From Solobacterium sp. (GTDB lineage: Bacteria > Bacillota_I > Bacilli_A > Erysipelotrichales > Erysipelotrichaceae): a stretch of DNA of 6,663 nt. The translations under genes and the position numbers were made by a program. This document shows, piece after piece, positions 1 through 6,588 of this stretch (within the stretch, counting starts at the first letter, position 1; every line of letters begins with the position of its first letter). The stretch lies in NCBI GenBank assembly GCA_016291725.1, contig JAEEYJ010000206.1, positions 1-6,663 on the forward strand. The letters are read 5' to 3'. A model generated the notes under the pieces. The model saw only the letters and a program-made list of their open reading frames with translations. It had not been told where the DNA came from and searched no databases.

Positions 1-1089
1 GCACATCGCGATCTTCTCATCGCTCATTGCCATGAAGCAGGCCATGCCCGGCTTCTCCCAGAGGGTCTTCGGTGTGAAATCCTTGCCGAATTCATAGAAC
101 ACATTGTGATCGTTGATGGTAGCCAGGGTGACGAACACCTTGCCGTCGCAGGCTTCCCCGTCTCCGCCGCCGTGTACGGTATCACCGATCGTGGAGGAAT
201 ACAGGCTGATCTCCGGCTTGAACACCAGTTCCAGGCTGTCCTTGGCAACCTTATAGATTTCATCGGTCTGGTTCAGACCGTATGCTTTCATATCGGAAGA
301 CTCTGCGTACAGCTGCCCGTCCATTACGAACAGTCTGCCGAAGGTCCTGTCAGCCTTTCCGTAGACCGTCTCCGTCTTATCCGCTGCGGTATTGTACGCG
401 TAGAGCTTCGCCTTCCGGTTCTGTCTTTTCTCAAAGGTATTGCCTGTATAGTACACCGTGTCACCATCAATGAGTACGTTCATAACATTGAATGCCGGTG
501 CGGTGAGACGGCGTACCTTCAGCCCGTCCCGTGCATCAACAATGAACAGAGCGTTTCTCTTCTTATTGGTGAATCCTGCCCCGTTGAACCAGTACGGCAC
601 TTCATCAACGACGGTATAATCCTTTTCCTTTTCCAGATCCGCAATCTTCTTCGCTCTTGTTTCGGCATTGTCCTTGTAGGCATTCGGGTCCCGGCGGTCA
701 ATGGCGCCTACAGCCGCATAGAGACCGTCCTTGATCTTCTTCAGGCTCCTCATAGGGAACGGAAGCGTAATCCACGGCTGCGCTTCACCGCCGTCCACGC
801 TCAGCCGGAACAGCTCTGTTGTCCCGGGCTTGGCGTCTGCCGTCTTTCTTGCCAGGATGAGTGTGCGCTCATCATCAAAGAACAGCATCCTTGCGTCGGT
901 TGTGTAAGTAATCTGTTTCGCTGCATCGCCTTCCGCCAGCCAGACATCCGTACGGTAGCAGTTGTTTTCTACATCCGAACGCTGAACGTTGAAGGCCAGC
1001 AGCTTTCCATCCGGACTGTACTGAAGATTTCCCGGGAAACGGTACTTGGTGATGTCGTCGATCGTGATCTTCTTGAGTTTTTCAGCCAT
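1..1089 (-). CDS. S9 family serine peptidase (acylaminoacyl-peptidase/YuxL-like), N-terminal 363 residues, cut by left edge
   Basis: The frame is open without a stop from an ATG at 1089 to the left edge, giving 363 residues beginning MAEKLKKITIDDITKYRFPG. It is collinear with the complete S9 peptidase just upstream. Both have YSPDGK near the N-terminus, an LPFP motif, and an identical 16-residue block at residues 155-170 of each protein (EKDYTVVDEVPYWFNG). What is visible corresponds to the beta-propeller that gates substrate entry in prolyl-oligopeptidase-family enzymes. The alpha/beta-hydrolase domain with Ser/Asp/His would lie beyond the edge, so activity cannot be judged. There is no signal peptide, so a cytosolic peptidase acting on short or N-blocked peptides is inferred. 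The start is supported by AAAGGAGA about 8 nt upstream, inside the end of the preceding gene, whose TGA lies 2 nt before this ATG. It is the fourth gene of the leftward operon. Confidence 0.9.
   Translation of the reverse strand, partial: MAEKLKKITIDDITKYRFPGNLQYSPDGKLLAFNVQRSDVENNCYRTDVWLAEGDAAKQITYTTDARMLFFDDERTLILARKTADAKPGTTELFRLSVDGGEAQPWITLPFPMRSLKKIKDGLYAAVGAIDRRDPNAYKDNAETRAKKIADLEKEKDYTVVDEVPYWFNGAGFTNKKRNALFIVDARDGLKVRRLTAPAFNVMNVLIDGDTVYYTGNTFEKRQNRKAKLYAYNTAADKTETVYGKADRTFGRLFVMDGQLYAESSDMKAYGLNQTDEIYKVAKDSLELVFKPEISLYSSTIGDTVHGGGDGEACDGKVFVTLATINDHNVFYEFGKDFTPKTLWEKPGMACFMAMSDEKIAMC
581..603. repeat. Copy 1 of a 23-bp exact repeat shared by the tandem peptidase genes
   Basis: These 23 bp are identical to 2560-2582 and encode the same conserved propeller segment (within DEVPYWFNG) in each of the two S9 paralogues. 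The copies lie 1979 bp apart, the same spacing as the two start codons. It is a remnant of gene duplication kept by protein constraint, not a mobile repeat. Confidence 0.8.
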
Positions 1090-1091
1090 TG

Positions 1092-3068
1092 TCAGTTCTC
1101 CTTTGTGTGCTTGTCAAACCAGTCTGTAATCTCCTGCAGACGGCGGATCCGGTGCGCCGGTTTCCCGCCTCTGGATAGTTCATGGTTCTCTCCATGGAAG
1201 ATCACCATGCGTGTTTCAATGTTCTGCACCGCCAGTGCCTGCATCATCTGCATTCCTTCCGGCAGCGGGCAGCGGTAGTCTTCGTCGCTGTGGATGAACA
1301 GTACCGGTGTCTTTGCGTTTTCTGCGTACTTCAGCGGCGAATGGTCCCACAGCTTGTCCGCTTCTTCAAAGATATCATTTACGATGCCCTGCTGGTCTGC
1401 GTTGAACCAAAGACCGTTGTCCGACACGAACAATTTCGAAATCCAGTTCGCGATCGAACGCTGGCTGGCACAGGCGCAGAAGCGGTCCGTGTGGCCGACG
1501 ATCCAGTTGGTCATGAAGCCTCCGTAGGACCCGCCCGTCTCACACAGACGAGCAGGATCGATCTTCGGATACGCGGCCAGTACAGCATCCGTGAAATCCA
1601 TCAGGTTCCGGAAATCCACACTGCCGTACTGTCCCCGGATATCTGCAAACGCATCATCCCGGCCGTCAGAGCCCCGGATATTGGTGAAGAACACCGCATA
1701 TCCGCGGGATACCCATACCTGCATCTCATGGAAATAGCTCTCCGTGTATACCGCTCTCGGTCCGCCGTGGACATCCAGAACACCCGGTACGCTCTTCCGC
1801 CGGTCATAATCCTGCGGCAGCAGCACCCATCCGCGCAGCTGTTCACCTTCGGATTCATAGTCCAGCGGGACAGGCTGTGCGATGTACTTTCCTGCCAGTG
1901 CGGCATCATTGATATGTGTCAGCTGCACGGCCTTGCCGTCCTTCAGTTCATAGACTTCGCACAGCTGCGTACTGCTCTGATGAATGAATGCCGTCTTTCC
2001 GTCCACCGCATCCATGCACAGGATCAGTCCGGGTTCATCATAGAGCACGGTCTTCCGGAATTCCCGGTCATACTGCCAGATTGCGACGTGATCTGTATCT
2101 GTAGCCAGGGTAATCCAGCGGTCCTTCAATGCGGCGGACTGCTTGCCGGATCCCAGTGTCGTATCGCCGGCTGCGGTATCCGCCAGTTGCCTCTGCGGAT
2201 CCACAATGTACTTCAGCCGGTTCTTCTGCACTTCCACGATATTGCCGGTCTCTGTGACACCGTATTCCTTCATGTCCGAAGCCTGGGCATACAGTCTTCC
2301 GTCCAGGATGAAGAGATTGTTGATGCGGCAGTCATCCTTGCCGTAGACGGTGGATACACGGTGGGTATCCACGCTGTATACCTTTACCTGCGACGTGCGG
2401 ACCTGCTTCCTCTCCCAGGTGCTGACGGTAAAGTATACCCGCTTGCCGTCTGCCGCAAGGCTGCCTGTCTGGTCGAACGGACCGGTAATCCGCTTGATCC
2501 GTCCGCGGTTCAGATCTACATCGAACAGTGCTGTCCTGGTCTTGTTGGTAAAGCCCTTTCCGTTGAACCAGTACGGCACTTCGTCCACAACGGTATAGTC
2601 TTTTTCTGCTTCCTTTTTCTTCAGCTTGTCCCTGCGGATTTCATCACTGTCCAGGTACGCGTCCGGATCATTCGCGTCTATCGTTCCCGCAGCGATGTAC
2701 CTGCCATCATCCAGCTTCCACAGACCGTTCAGAGGGAATGGCAGTACGGTGTACGGCCTGGCTTCACCGCCTTCTGTATCGTACAGATACAGGGCAGTGG
2801 TGCCCGGCAGATCTTTCTCTCCTGTACGGCGGATGAGCAGTTCATGATCGCTGATCCACAGCAGTGCCGAGGCATCCACCGTCCAGGTGACCTGCTTCGC
2901 CTCATTGCCAGCATGGATCCAGACATTCCTGCGGTAGGTATTCTTCTCTGCGTCTGCTTCCGCTGCGGTAAACGCCAGTTTTCCGTCCGGACTGTACATC
3001 AGCCCGGAGGGATACCTGAACTGCAGCAGATCGTTGATTTCCATCGGTTTCCGCTTTCTGTCAGCCAT
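1092..3068 (-). CDS. S9 family serine peptidase (acylaminoacyl-peptidase/YuxL-like), complete
   Basis: This encodes 658 residues, close to the roughly 657 of B. subtilis YuxL. Residues about 10-420 form a WD/TolB-like beta-propeller with repeated YSPDGK-type turns. Residues about 425-655 are the alpha/beta-hydrolase peptidase domain. The oxyanion-region motif HGGP starts at His434. The nucleophile is Ser514 in GGSYGG, the acid is Asp597 in HSDEDYRCP, and the base is His629 in GENHELSR, so the catalytic triad is complete. No signal peptide or membrane segment is seen, so it should be a cytosolic enzyme cleaving short or N-acylated peptides; the true substrate is unknown. I chose the ATG at 3068, which overlaps the Nudix stop as ATGGCTGA, because a GGAAGAGG ribosome binding site precedes it. 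The frame stays open further upstream, but only by running into the Nudix gene. The next gene downstream is a full collinear paralogue as far as can be seen. Confidence 0.95.
   Translation of the reverse strand: MADRKRKPMEINDLLQFRYPSGLMYSPDGKLAFTAAEADAEKNTYRRNVWIHAGNEAKQVTWTVDASALLWISDHELLIRRTGEKDLPGTTALYLYDTEGGEARPYTVLPFPLNGLWKLDDGRYIAAGTIDANDPDAYLDSDEIRRDKLKKKEAEKDYTVVDEVPYWFNGKGFTNKTRTALFDVDLNRGRIKRITGPFDQTGSLAADGKRVYFTVSTWERKQVRTSQVKVYSVDTHRVSTVYGKDDCRINNLFILDGRLYAQASDMKEYGVTETGNIVEVQKNRLKYIVDPQRQLADTAAGDTTLGSGKQSAALKDRWITLATDTDHVAIWQYDREFRKTVLYDEPGLILCMDAVDGKTAFIHQSSTQLCEVYELKDGKAVQLTHINDAALAGKYIAQPVPLDYESEGEQLRGWVLLPQDYDRRKSVPGVLDVHGGPRAVYTESYFHEMQVWVSRGYAVFFTNIRGSDGRDDAFADIRGQYGSVDFRNLMDFTDAVLAAYPKIDPARLCETGGSYGGFMTNWIVGHTDRFCACASQRSIANWISKLFVSDNGLWFNADQQGIVNDIFEEADKLWDHSPLKYAENAKTPVLFIHSDEDYRCPLPEGMQMMQALAVQNIETRMVIFHGENHELSRGGKPAHRIRRLQEITDWFDKHTKEN
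2560..2582. repeat. Copy 2 of the 23-bp exact repeat shared by the tandem peptidase genes
   Basis: This is the partner of 581-603, lying in the complete S9 peptidase gene. Both copies sit at codons ending at residue 163 or just after it, so the paralogues have no net insertion or deletion over the first 163 residues. Flanking bases diverge immediately on both sides. Confidence 0.8.
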
Positions 3069-3603
3069 TGCGCCTCTTCCTTTCCCACAGCTTGAATGCC
3101 AGCATCGCCGTCTTCCCGTCGATGATCTCATTGTTCATGATTTTCTCAATGATCTCATCCAGGGTGTATTTGTATACATTCAGGTTCTCATCGTTGTCCA
3201 GATGCTGGCCTGCGTACTGTCCTTTTTTCGTGTAGAACAGGTAATCCACTTCCTGCCCGTAGCCGCCGGTCGGCACAAAGGTACCGAGGTCTTCAAACAC
3301 CGTACCTTCGTATCCCGTCTCTTCCCGTGTCTCCCGTTCAGCGTTCTCCAGGATACTGCCGTCCGGCTCGATCTTCCCGGCCGGGAATTCCAGCAGTACC
3401 TTCTGCTGTCCGTAGCGGTACTGTTCCACCATGAAAAAGGTACCGTCTTCATCCTCCATGGCAATCACAACACCGCCGGGATGCTCAACCACTTCCCGCT
3501 TTGTCATTCTGCCGTCCGGCATCTCTACATCATCCACCCGGATCTTTACAACGAGACCGTCATATTTCCGGTGGCTCGCAATGCACTTCTCCTTGAGTTC
3601 CAT
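3061..3603 (-). CDS. Nudix hydrolase, ADP-ribose pyrophosphatase-like (NudF type)
   Basis: This encodes 180 residues from the ATG at 3603. The Nudix box runs from Gly76 to about Tyr98 (GKIEPDG...RETREETGY) and keeps the metal-binding Glu residues of the RExxEE core. The family's first box glutamate, G(x5)E, reads Gly82 here. The upstream EQYRYG and EFPAG, and a proline followed by GGYGQE after the box, are typical of ADP-ribose pyrophosphatases, which hydrolyse ADP-ribose to AMP and ribose-5-phosphate with Mg2+. Substrate choice is therefore inferred, and another NDP-sugar is possible. A GTG three codons earlier (3612) abuts the corA stop and could also start the protein. I prefer the ATG because AGGTGAAGG lies at a usable distance before it, whereas the region before the GTG has no clear ribosome binding site. 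It is the second gene of the leftward operon, and its TGA lies inside the first codons of the peptidase gene. Confidence 0.93.
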   Translation of the reverse strand: MELKEKCIASHRKYDGLVVKIRVDDVEMPDGRMTKREVVEHPGGVVIAMEDEDGTFFMVEQYRYGQQKVLLEFPAGKIEPDGSILENAERETREETGYEGTVFEDLGTFVPTGGYGQEVDYLFYTKKGQYAGQHLDNDENLNVYKYTLDEIIEKIMNNEIIDGKTAMLAFKLWERKRRNG

Positions 3604-3612
3604 ATCCTTCAC

Positions 3613-4530
3613 CTACAGCCATTTCTTTTTGCGGAAGTACAGCAGACCGCCTACTACAATGCTGAGGCTGAACAGAATGACCAACGGATACCCGTACTTG
3701 GAATTCAGCTCCGGCATGTAGACGAAGTTCATACCGTACCAGCCGACAATCAGCGTCAGCGGCATGAAAATCGCTGTAATGACCGTCAGCGCGGTCATGA
3801 TCCGGTTCATCTTCAGGTCTGTCTGTGAATGGTACAGATCGACCAGCTGTACGGTATAGTCACGCAGGGATACCGCAAGATCGTACAGGCGGTTCATCCT
3901 TCCGGAAAACATCCGGAAATACCGCAGGTTCTCTTCCTTGAAGAACTGGTTGCCGTTCTCTTCCAGTTCCTTTCCGAGCTCTTCCAGCTGGTCATAGTGG
4001 ATCCGCAGCTCCCGAAGTTCATTGCGGATTTTGCTGATGCGCTTCGGATAATCCGCTTCCTTATCCTTCATGATCTCCTTCTCGATGCCGTCCAGCTTCT
4101 TCTCGTATTTGTCCAGCCGGTCTGTATCATCGATGACCATACGCTCCAGGAAATCATACAGGAAACGCTCCAGGCAGGGATTGTTCCACTGCTTTCTGCC
4201 GCTGATATCCTTCAGATAGGTCTCGGCAGTACCGGTTTCGTCCACGAAGACCACACCTTTCTCATTCAGCGCGAAGAAGAAGCGGATATGCGGCCCGGAA
4301 ATATTGTCCTTCTGCGGGATGGAGAATGTACCTGTCAGCGAGTTCAGGTGCTCTTCCGCCTTGGTTGCCCGGATCCGGGACAGATCCGGCTCCGGATACA
4401 CCACAATGCCCAGACTGTCTTTTACTTCTTCCCATTCTTCCTGCGTCAGTGCAGCCGCAAAAGGCAGCTCTGACTGCAGTATTTCTTCCTTGGAATGCTC
4501 TTCCAGTGTTTTTCCGATCAGATAATACAT
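3613..4530 (-). CDS. corA: CorA family divalent cation (magnesium) transporter
   Basis: This encodes 305 residues starting MYYLIGKTLEEH. The long N-terminal cytoplasmic region ends in a charged helical stretch (about residues 135-205, rich in Glu, Lys, Arg and Leu) that fits the CorA stalk helices. Two transmembrane helices follow at about 245-264 and 282-299. The selectivity signature is YGMN at 265-268, followed by FVYMPEL as in classical CorA proteins, and the tail is basic (RKKKWL). CorA proteins are membrane pentamers carrying Mg2+, and sometimes Co2+ or Ni2+, inward; which ion is used here cannot be read. No in-frame ATG, GTG or TTG lies in the nine codons upstream, which fixes the start. 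The ribosome binding site is only a G-run (GGGGG, 9 nt upstream), weaker than those of its neighbours. It is the first gene of the leftward operon and is read from the divergent promoter region. Confidence 0.96.
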   Translation of the reverse strand: MYYLIGKTLEEHSKEEILQSELPFAAALTQEEWEEVKDSLGIVVYPEPDLSRIRATKAEEHLNSLTGTFSIPQKDNISGPHIRFFFALNEKGVVFVDETGTAETYLKDISGRKQWNNPCLERFLYDFLERMVIDDTDRLDKYEKKLDGIEKEIMKDKEADYPKRISKIRNELRELRIHYDQLEELGKELEENGNQFFKEENLRYFRMFSGRMNRLYDLAVSLRDYTVQLVDLYHSQTDLKMNRIMTALTVITAIFMPLTLIVGWYGMNFVYMPELNSKYGYPLVILFSLSIVVGGLLYFRKKKWL

Positions 4531-4554
4531 AGTATGATGCCCCCGATGATTCCT

Positions 4555-4560
4555 ATTATA
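4555..4560 (-). promoter_or_regulatory. Putative -10 box (TATAAT) of the leftward corA operon
   Basis: A perfect TATAAT on the minus strand would place transcription start near 4548, about 18 nt before the corA start codon. At the normal 17-bp spacing the -35 position falls on 4578-4583 and reads CCGCAA, a poor match to TTGACA. Expression may therefore be weak or depend on an activator. This is a motif call only. Confidence 0.5.
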
Positions 4561-4577
4561 CGCTGTTATCCGTCTCT

Positions 4578-4607
4578 TTGCGGTTGAAACAGGATGACTG
4601 ATATAAT
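4578..4607 (+). promoter_or_regulatory. Putative sigma-A promoter of the rightward URO-D/SDR operon
   Basis: TTGCGG (4578-4583), an 18-bp spacer and a perfect TATAAT (4602-4607) lie upstream of the methyltransferase-like gene. Transcription would begin near 4614, giving a leader of about 22 nt that includes the ribosome binding site. The -35 matches the consensus at only three of six positions. The same six base pairs are where the divergent corA promoter would place its own -35. No start has been mapped; this is inferred from motif and spacing. Confidence 0.5.
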
Positions 4608-4621
4608 GAAAGCGTATGAAC

Positions 4622-4627
4622 AGGAGG
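4622..4627 (+). promoter_or_regulatory. Ribosome binding site fixing the URO-D family start
   Basis: A perfect AGGAGG lies 8 nt before the ATG at 4636. The frame is open back to another ATG at 4594, but that one lies upstream of the predicted transcription start and has no ribosome binding site. The shorter protein beginning MNKRERFEAF, a usual N-terminus for this family, is therefore preferred. Confidence 0.85.
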
Positions 4628-4635
4628 TCTGTTCC

Positions 4636-5646
4636 ATGAACAAAAGAGAGCGTTTCGAAGCATTCCTGAACAATAAGCCTGTCGACCGGGTTCCTTCCGG
4701 GATCTTCCACCATTACATGCCCACAGCAGAATGGATGGCCGGCACAAAGGAACGCCGTTCCTTTGAAAAGCTGATCGCCGGACAGCTTGTCACCAAGCGG
4801 AAAACCGATCCGGACATCTGCAAGATCATGAACGATGTGCTCATGATCATGCCCATAGACGTTTCCATGGTCAAGGAACCGGAAGATCTGAAGAATGTCG
4901 TTCCCCCGGCAATGGATTCCGTCTATGTCAGCCGGACCCTGGAACTGACGGAGAGGGTGCTGCAGTTCTATGTGGATGAGGATATTCCCTCCTTTGTCAC
5001 CAGCTTTGCACCGATCTTCTCCCTCCGCCACCGTCTGGAAGATGAACTGCACAGGGATGTCCTGGGCGAGTTGTTTGCGGCGGATCCGCAGGCAGCGTAT
5101 GACGGTATGCGTACGGTTGCGGAGAGAACGATGGAAATCCACCGGAAGCTCTTCGATGCTTTCCCGCTGGACGGCATCTACTTCAGTGTAAACAACCAGA
5201 ATTCCGTGCTTACGGATGAACTGTACAGAGAGATTGCCGCTCCGATCGAAAAGGAAATGATCGCAGACATCAACAAGCGGGGCATCACCTTCATGCATAT
5301 CTGCGGCACCAGAGGACAGACCAATAATCTGGGGCTGTATACAGACTATGACTTTGCGGCTGTCAACTGGGCAGTATATTCTGAAAACATTGGTCTCAGG
5401 GAGGGCAAGGAGCTCTTCGGGGGCCGGCCTGTCATGGGTGGATTCGCCCAGACCGGCCTCATCTACGAGGGAAACGAAGAAGAGATCAAGGAAGAAGTCA
5501 GGCGCATCCTTGACGATGCTGGACAGCTCGGCGTCATGATCGGTGCAGACTGCACGGTGCCGATGGACATTGATGAACAGCACTTTGTCTGGGTCAAGGA
5601 AGCATCCCAGGCATACGCGGACGAACACAGAGGAGGTGCAGAATGA
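4636..5646 (+). CDS. Uroporphyrinogen decarboxylase superfamily protein, MtaA/cobamide-methyltransferase-like
   Basis: This encodes 336 residues. The N-terminus (MNKRERFEAFLNNKPVDRVP) is the characteristic opening of the URO-D/MtaA superfamily (PF01208-type TIM barrel). It lacks the arginine-rich RQAGRY substrate motif of true HemE, so haem synthesis is unlikely. A zinc-type ligand set in the MtaA/MtbA pattern H-x-C-x(n)-C is visible: His221 and Cys223 in HICG, and Cys306 in GADCTVP, with 82 residues between the cysteines. In characterised relatives such a zinc activates a thiol or other methyl acceptor for transfer from a methyl-cobamide protein. No corrinoid protein or partner methyltransferase is visible here, so the methyl donor, acceptor and even the reaction type are unknown. 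It is the first gene of a two-gene operon. Its TGA overlaps the ATG of the SDR gene, implying coupled production and probably a shared pathway. Confidence 0.88.
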   Translation: MNKRERFEAFLNNKPVDRVPSGIFHHYMPTAEWMAGTKERRSFEKLIAGQLVTKRKTDPDICKIMNDVLMIMPIDVSMVKEPEDLKNVVPPAMDSVYVSRTLELTERVLQFYVDEDIPSFVTSFAPIFSLRHRLEDELHRDVLGELFAADPQAAYDGMRTVAERTMEIHRKLFDAFPLDGIYFSVNNQNSVLTDELYREIAAPIEKEMIADINKRGITFMHICGTRGQTNNLGLYTDYDFAAVNWAVYSENIGLREGKELFGGRPVMGGFAQTGLIYEGNEEEIKEEVRRILDDAGQLGVMIGADCTVPMDIDEQHFVWVKEASQAYADEHRGGAE

Positions 5647-6530
5647 CAAAGAAAGCGATCGTAACCGGCGGCAGCAAAGGCATCGGGAAAGGCATTACCC
5701 TGGCTCTGGCCAGAGACGGCTATGATGTCGCGTTCTGCTTCGTCGGTGATGAAGACGAAGGAAATGCCGTCGCTGAGGAAGCGAAGGAACGGTACGGCAG
5801 GGATGTCTATCCGTTCATTGCAGATCTGCGGATCGAGGAAGAGAGCGACCGCTTCTTCCACGATGCCATCCAGGTGCTCGGCGGACTGGATGTCCTGGTG
5901 AACAATGCCGGCAAAACCATCTTCGAGCCTCTCTACAGCATTACCGAAGAAAAGCTGAACCATCTCATCAATCTGGACTTCCGCTCCAATATCCTGCTCA
6001 TGCGCAATGCATCAAAGTATATGATCGATCATGGCATCAAAGGGTCCATCATCAATATCACTTCCAGCCGGGGAGAGCGCGCCTATCCGGAGTGCGGCAT
6101 CTACTGCGGGCTGAAGGCTGCCCTGAACCACGCGATCGAAGCCTTTGCCCTGGATACAGCACCCTACGGCATCCGTATCAACAACGTTGCACCGGGAGCG
6201 ACGCGGGTACGCACCAAGCAGGAGCTCCGCCATCTGGATGCGGATGACCGCAAGGACTACTACTTCCGGGAAGAGTTCCAGGACAGGAGCAGACCGATCC
6301 GTACGGATTTCTGGGATGAGCTGGGTGTTCGGATTCCCCTGGAGCGTACCGCTACACCGGAAGACATCGCCAACGCTGTCAGCTTCCTGATCTCCGACAA
6401 AGCGTCCTATATCACCGGGGTGACCCTGCGGGTGGACGGTGGGCTGATCCTGCCGGGTATGCCCGAAGGATCCGCCGGCATGACCACCGGATCCACGGAC
6501 TCCTGGGGCAGCGCAGCCAAAAAGGACTGA
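5643..6530 (+). CDS. Short-chain dehydrogenase/reductase (SDR) family oxidoreductase
   Basis: This encodes 295 residues of classical SDR fold. The cofactor motif TGGSKGIG is at residues 8-15, the adenine-side Asp61 is in ADL, and NNAG is at 87-90. The catalytic tetrad is Asn110, Ser141, Tyr154 and Lys158 (YCGLK). A late RVDGG, typical of FabG/glucose-dehydrogenase-like members, is also present. The basic Lys12 in the glycine loop hints at NADP(H), but the end of strand beta-2 is acidic, so cofactor choice is open. It is longer than the usual roughly 250 residues. There is a charged insertion at about 203-235 in the substrate-lid region and a tail of about 20 residues rich in Gly, Ser and Thr after the last strand. 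The ATG overlaps the upstream stop as ATGA, with AGGAGG at 5631-5636 six nt before it. The substrate is unknown; context suggests it works on a substrate or product of the upstream URO-D-like protein. Confidence 0.95.
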   Translation: MTKKAIVTGGSKGIGKGITLALARDGYDVAFCFVGDEDEGNAVAEEAKERYGRDVYPFIADLRIEEESDRFFHDAIQVLGGLDVLVNNAGKTIFEPLYSITEEKLNHLINLDFRSNILLMRNASKYMIDHGIKGSIINITSSRGERAYPECGIYCGLKAALNHAIEAFALDTAPYGIRINNVAPGATRVRTKQELRHLDADDRKDYYFREEFQDRSRPIRTDFWDELGVRIPLERTATPEDIANAVSFLISDKASYITGVTLRVDGGLILPGMPEGSAGMTTGSTDSWGSAAKKD

Positions 6531-6549
6531 TTGCAGTAGATCACAATAA

Positions 6550-6577
6550 AAAAGCACAGGTTCCTGCCTGTGCTTTT
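6550..6577 (+). terminator. Rho-independent terminator, probably bidirectional
   Basis: A perfect 11-bp inverted repeat, AAAAGCACAGG (6550-6560) and CCTGTGCTTTT (6567-6577), encloses a 6-nt loop. On the plus strand it is followed by a T-rich run (TTTTCTTCTT counted from inside the stem). On the minus strand the A-run at 6548-6553 gives the matching T-tract. It lies between two converging stop codons (6530 and 6589), so it can end both the SDR operon and the minus-strand gene from the right. Confidence 0.92.
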
Positions 6578-6588
6578 CTTCTTCCGCA

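Noticed and set aside
1182..3095. A 637-codon open frame on the plus strand, antisense to the complete S9 peptidase
   Set aside because: Its translation has no recognisable domain and is low-complexity in character, and the opposite strand encodes a peptidase with a complete catalytic triad. Long antisense frames arise here because codon usage leaves few stops in that frame.
3604..3612. GTG at 3610-3612 as the Nudix start codon
   Set aside because: It abuts the corA stop but has no clear ribosome binding site. The ATG at 3603 has AGGTGAAGG upstream. The difference is only three residues and cannot be settled from sequence alone.
4558..4617. Inverted repeat ATACGCT (4558-4564) and AGCGTAT (4611-4617) as a possible operator in the divergent promoter region
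   Set aside because: It is only 7 bp per arm with a 46-bp gap and does not sit symmetrically relative to the two promoters. Chance occurrence is plausible.
4531..4635. A cobalamin or magnesium riboswitch in the intergenic region
   Set aside because: The predicted leaders are only about 20 nt in each direction, far too short for either riboswitch class, and no B12-box-like sequence is seen.
4636..5646. Calling this gene hemE (uroporphyrinogen decarboxylase of haem synthesis)
   Set aside because: The HemE RQAGRY-type arginine motif is absent and a methyltransferase-type H-x-C...C zinc pattern is present; no haem genes are adjacent.
4531..5649. Minus-strand open frame extending the corA frame upstream through the URO-D gene (678 codons in total)
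   Set aside because: The extension has no family similarity that I recognise, crosses the divergent promoter region, and is antisense to a well-supported gene. CorA proteins normally have about 300-320 residues, matching the ATG at 4530.
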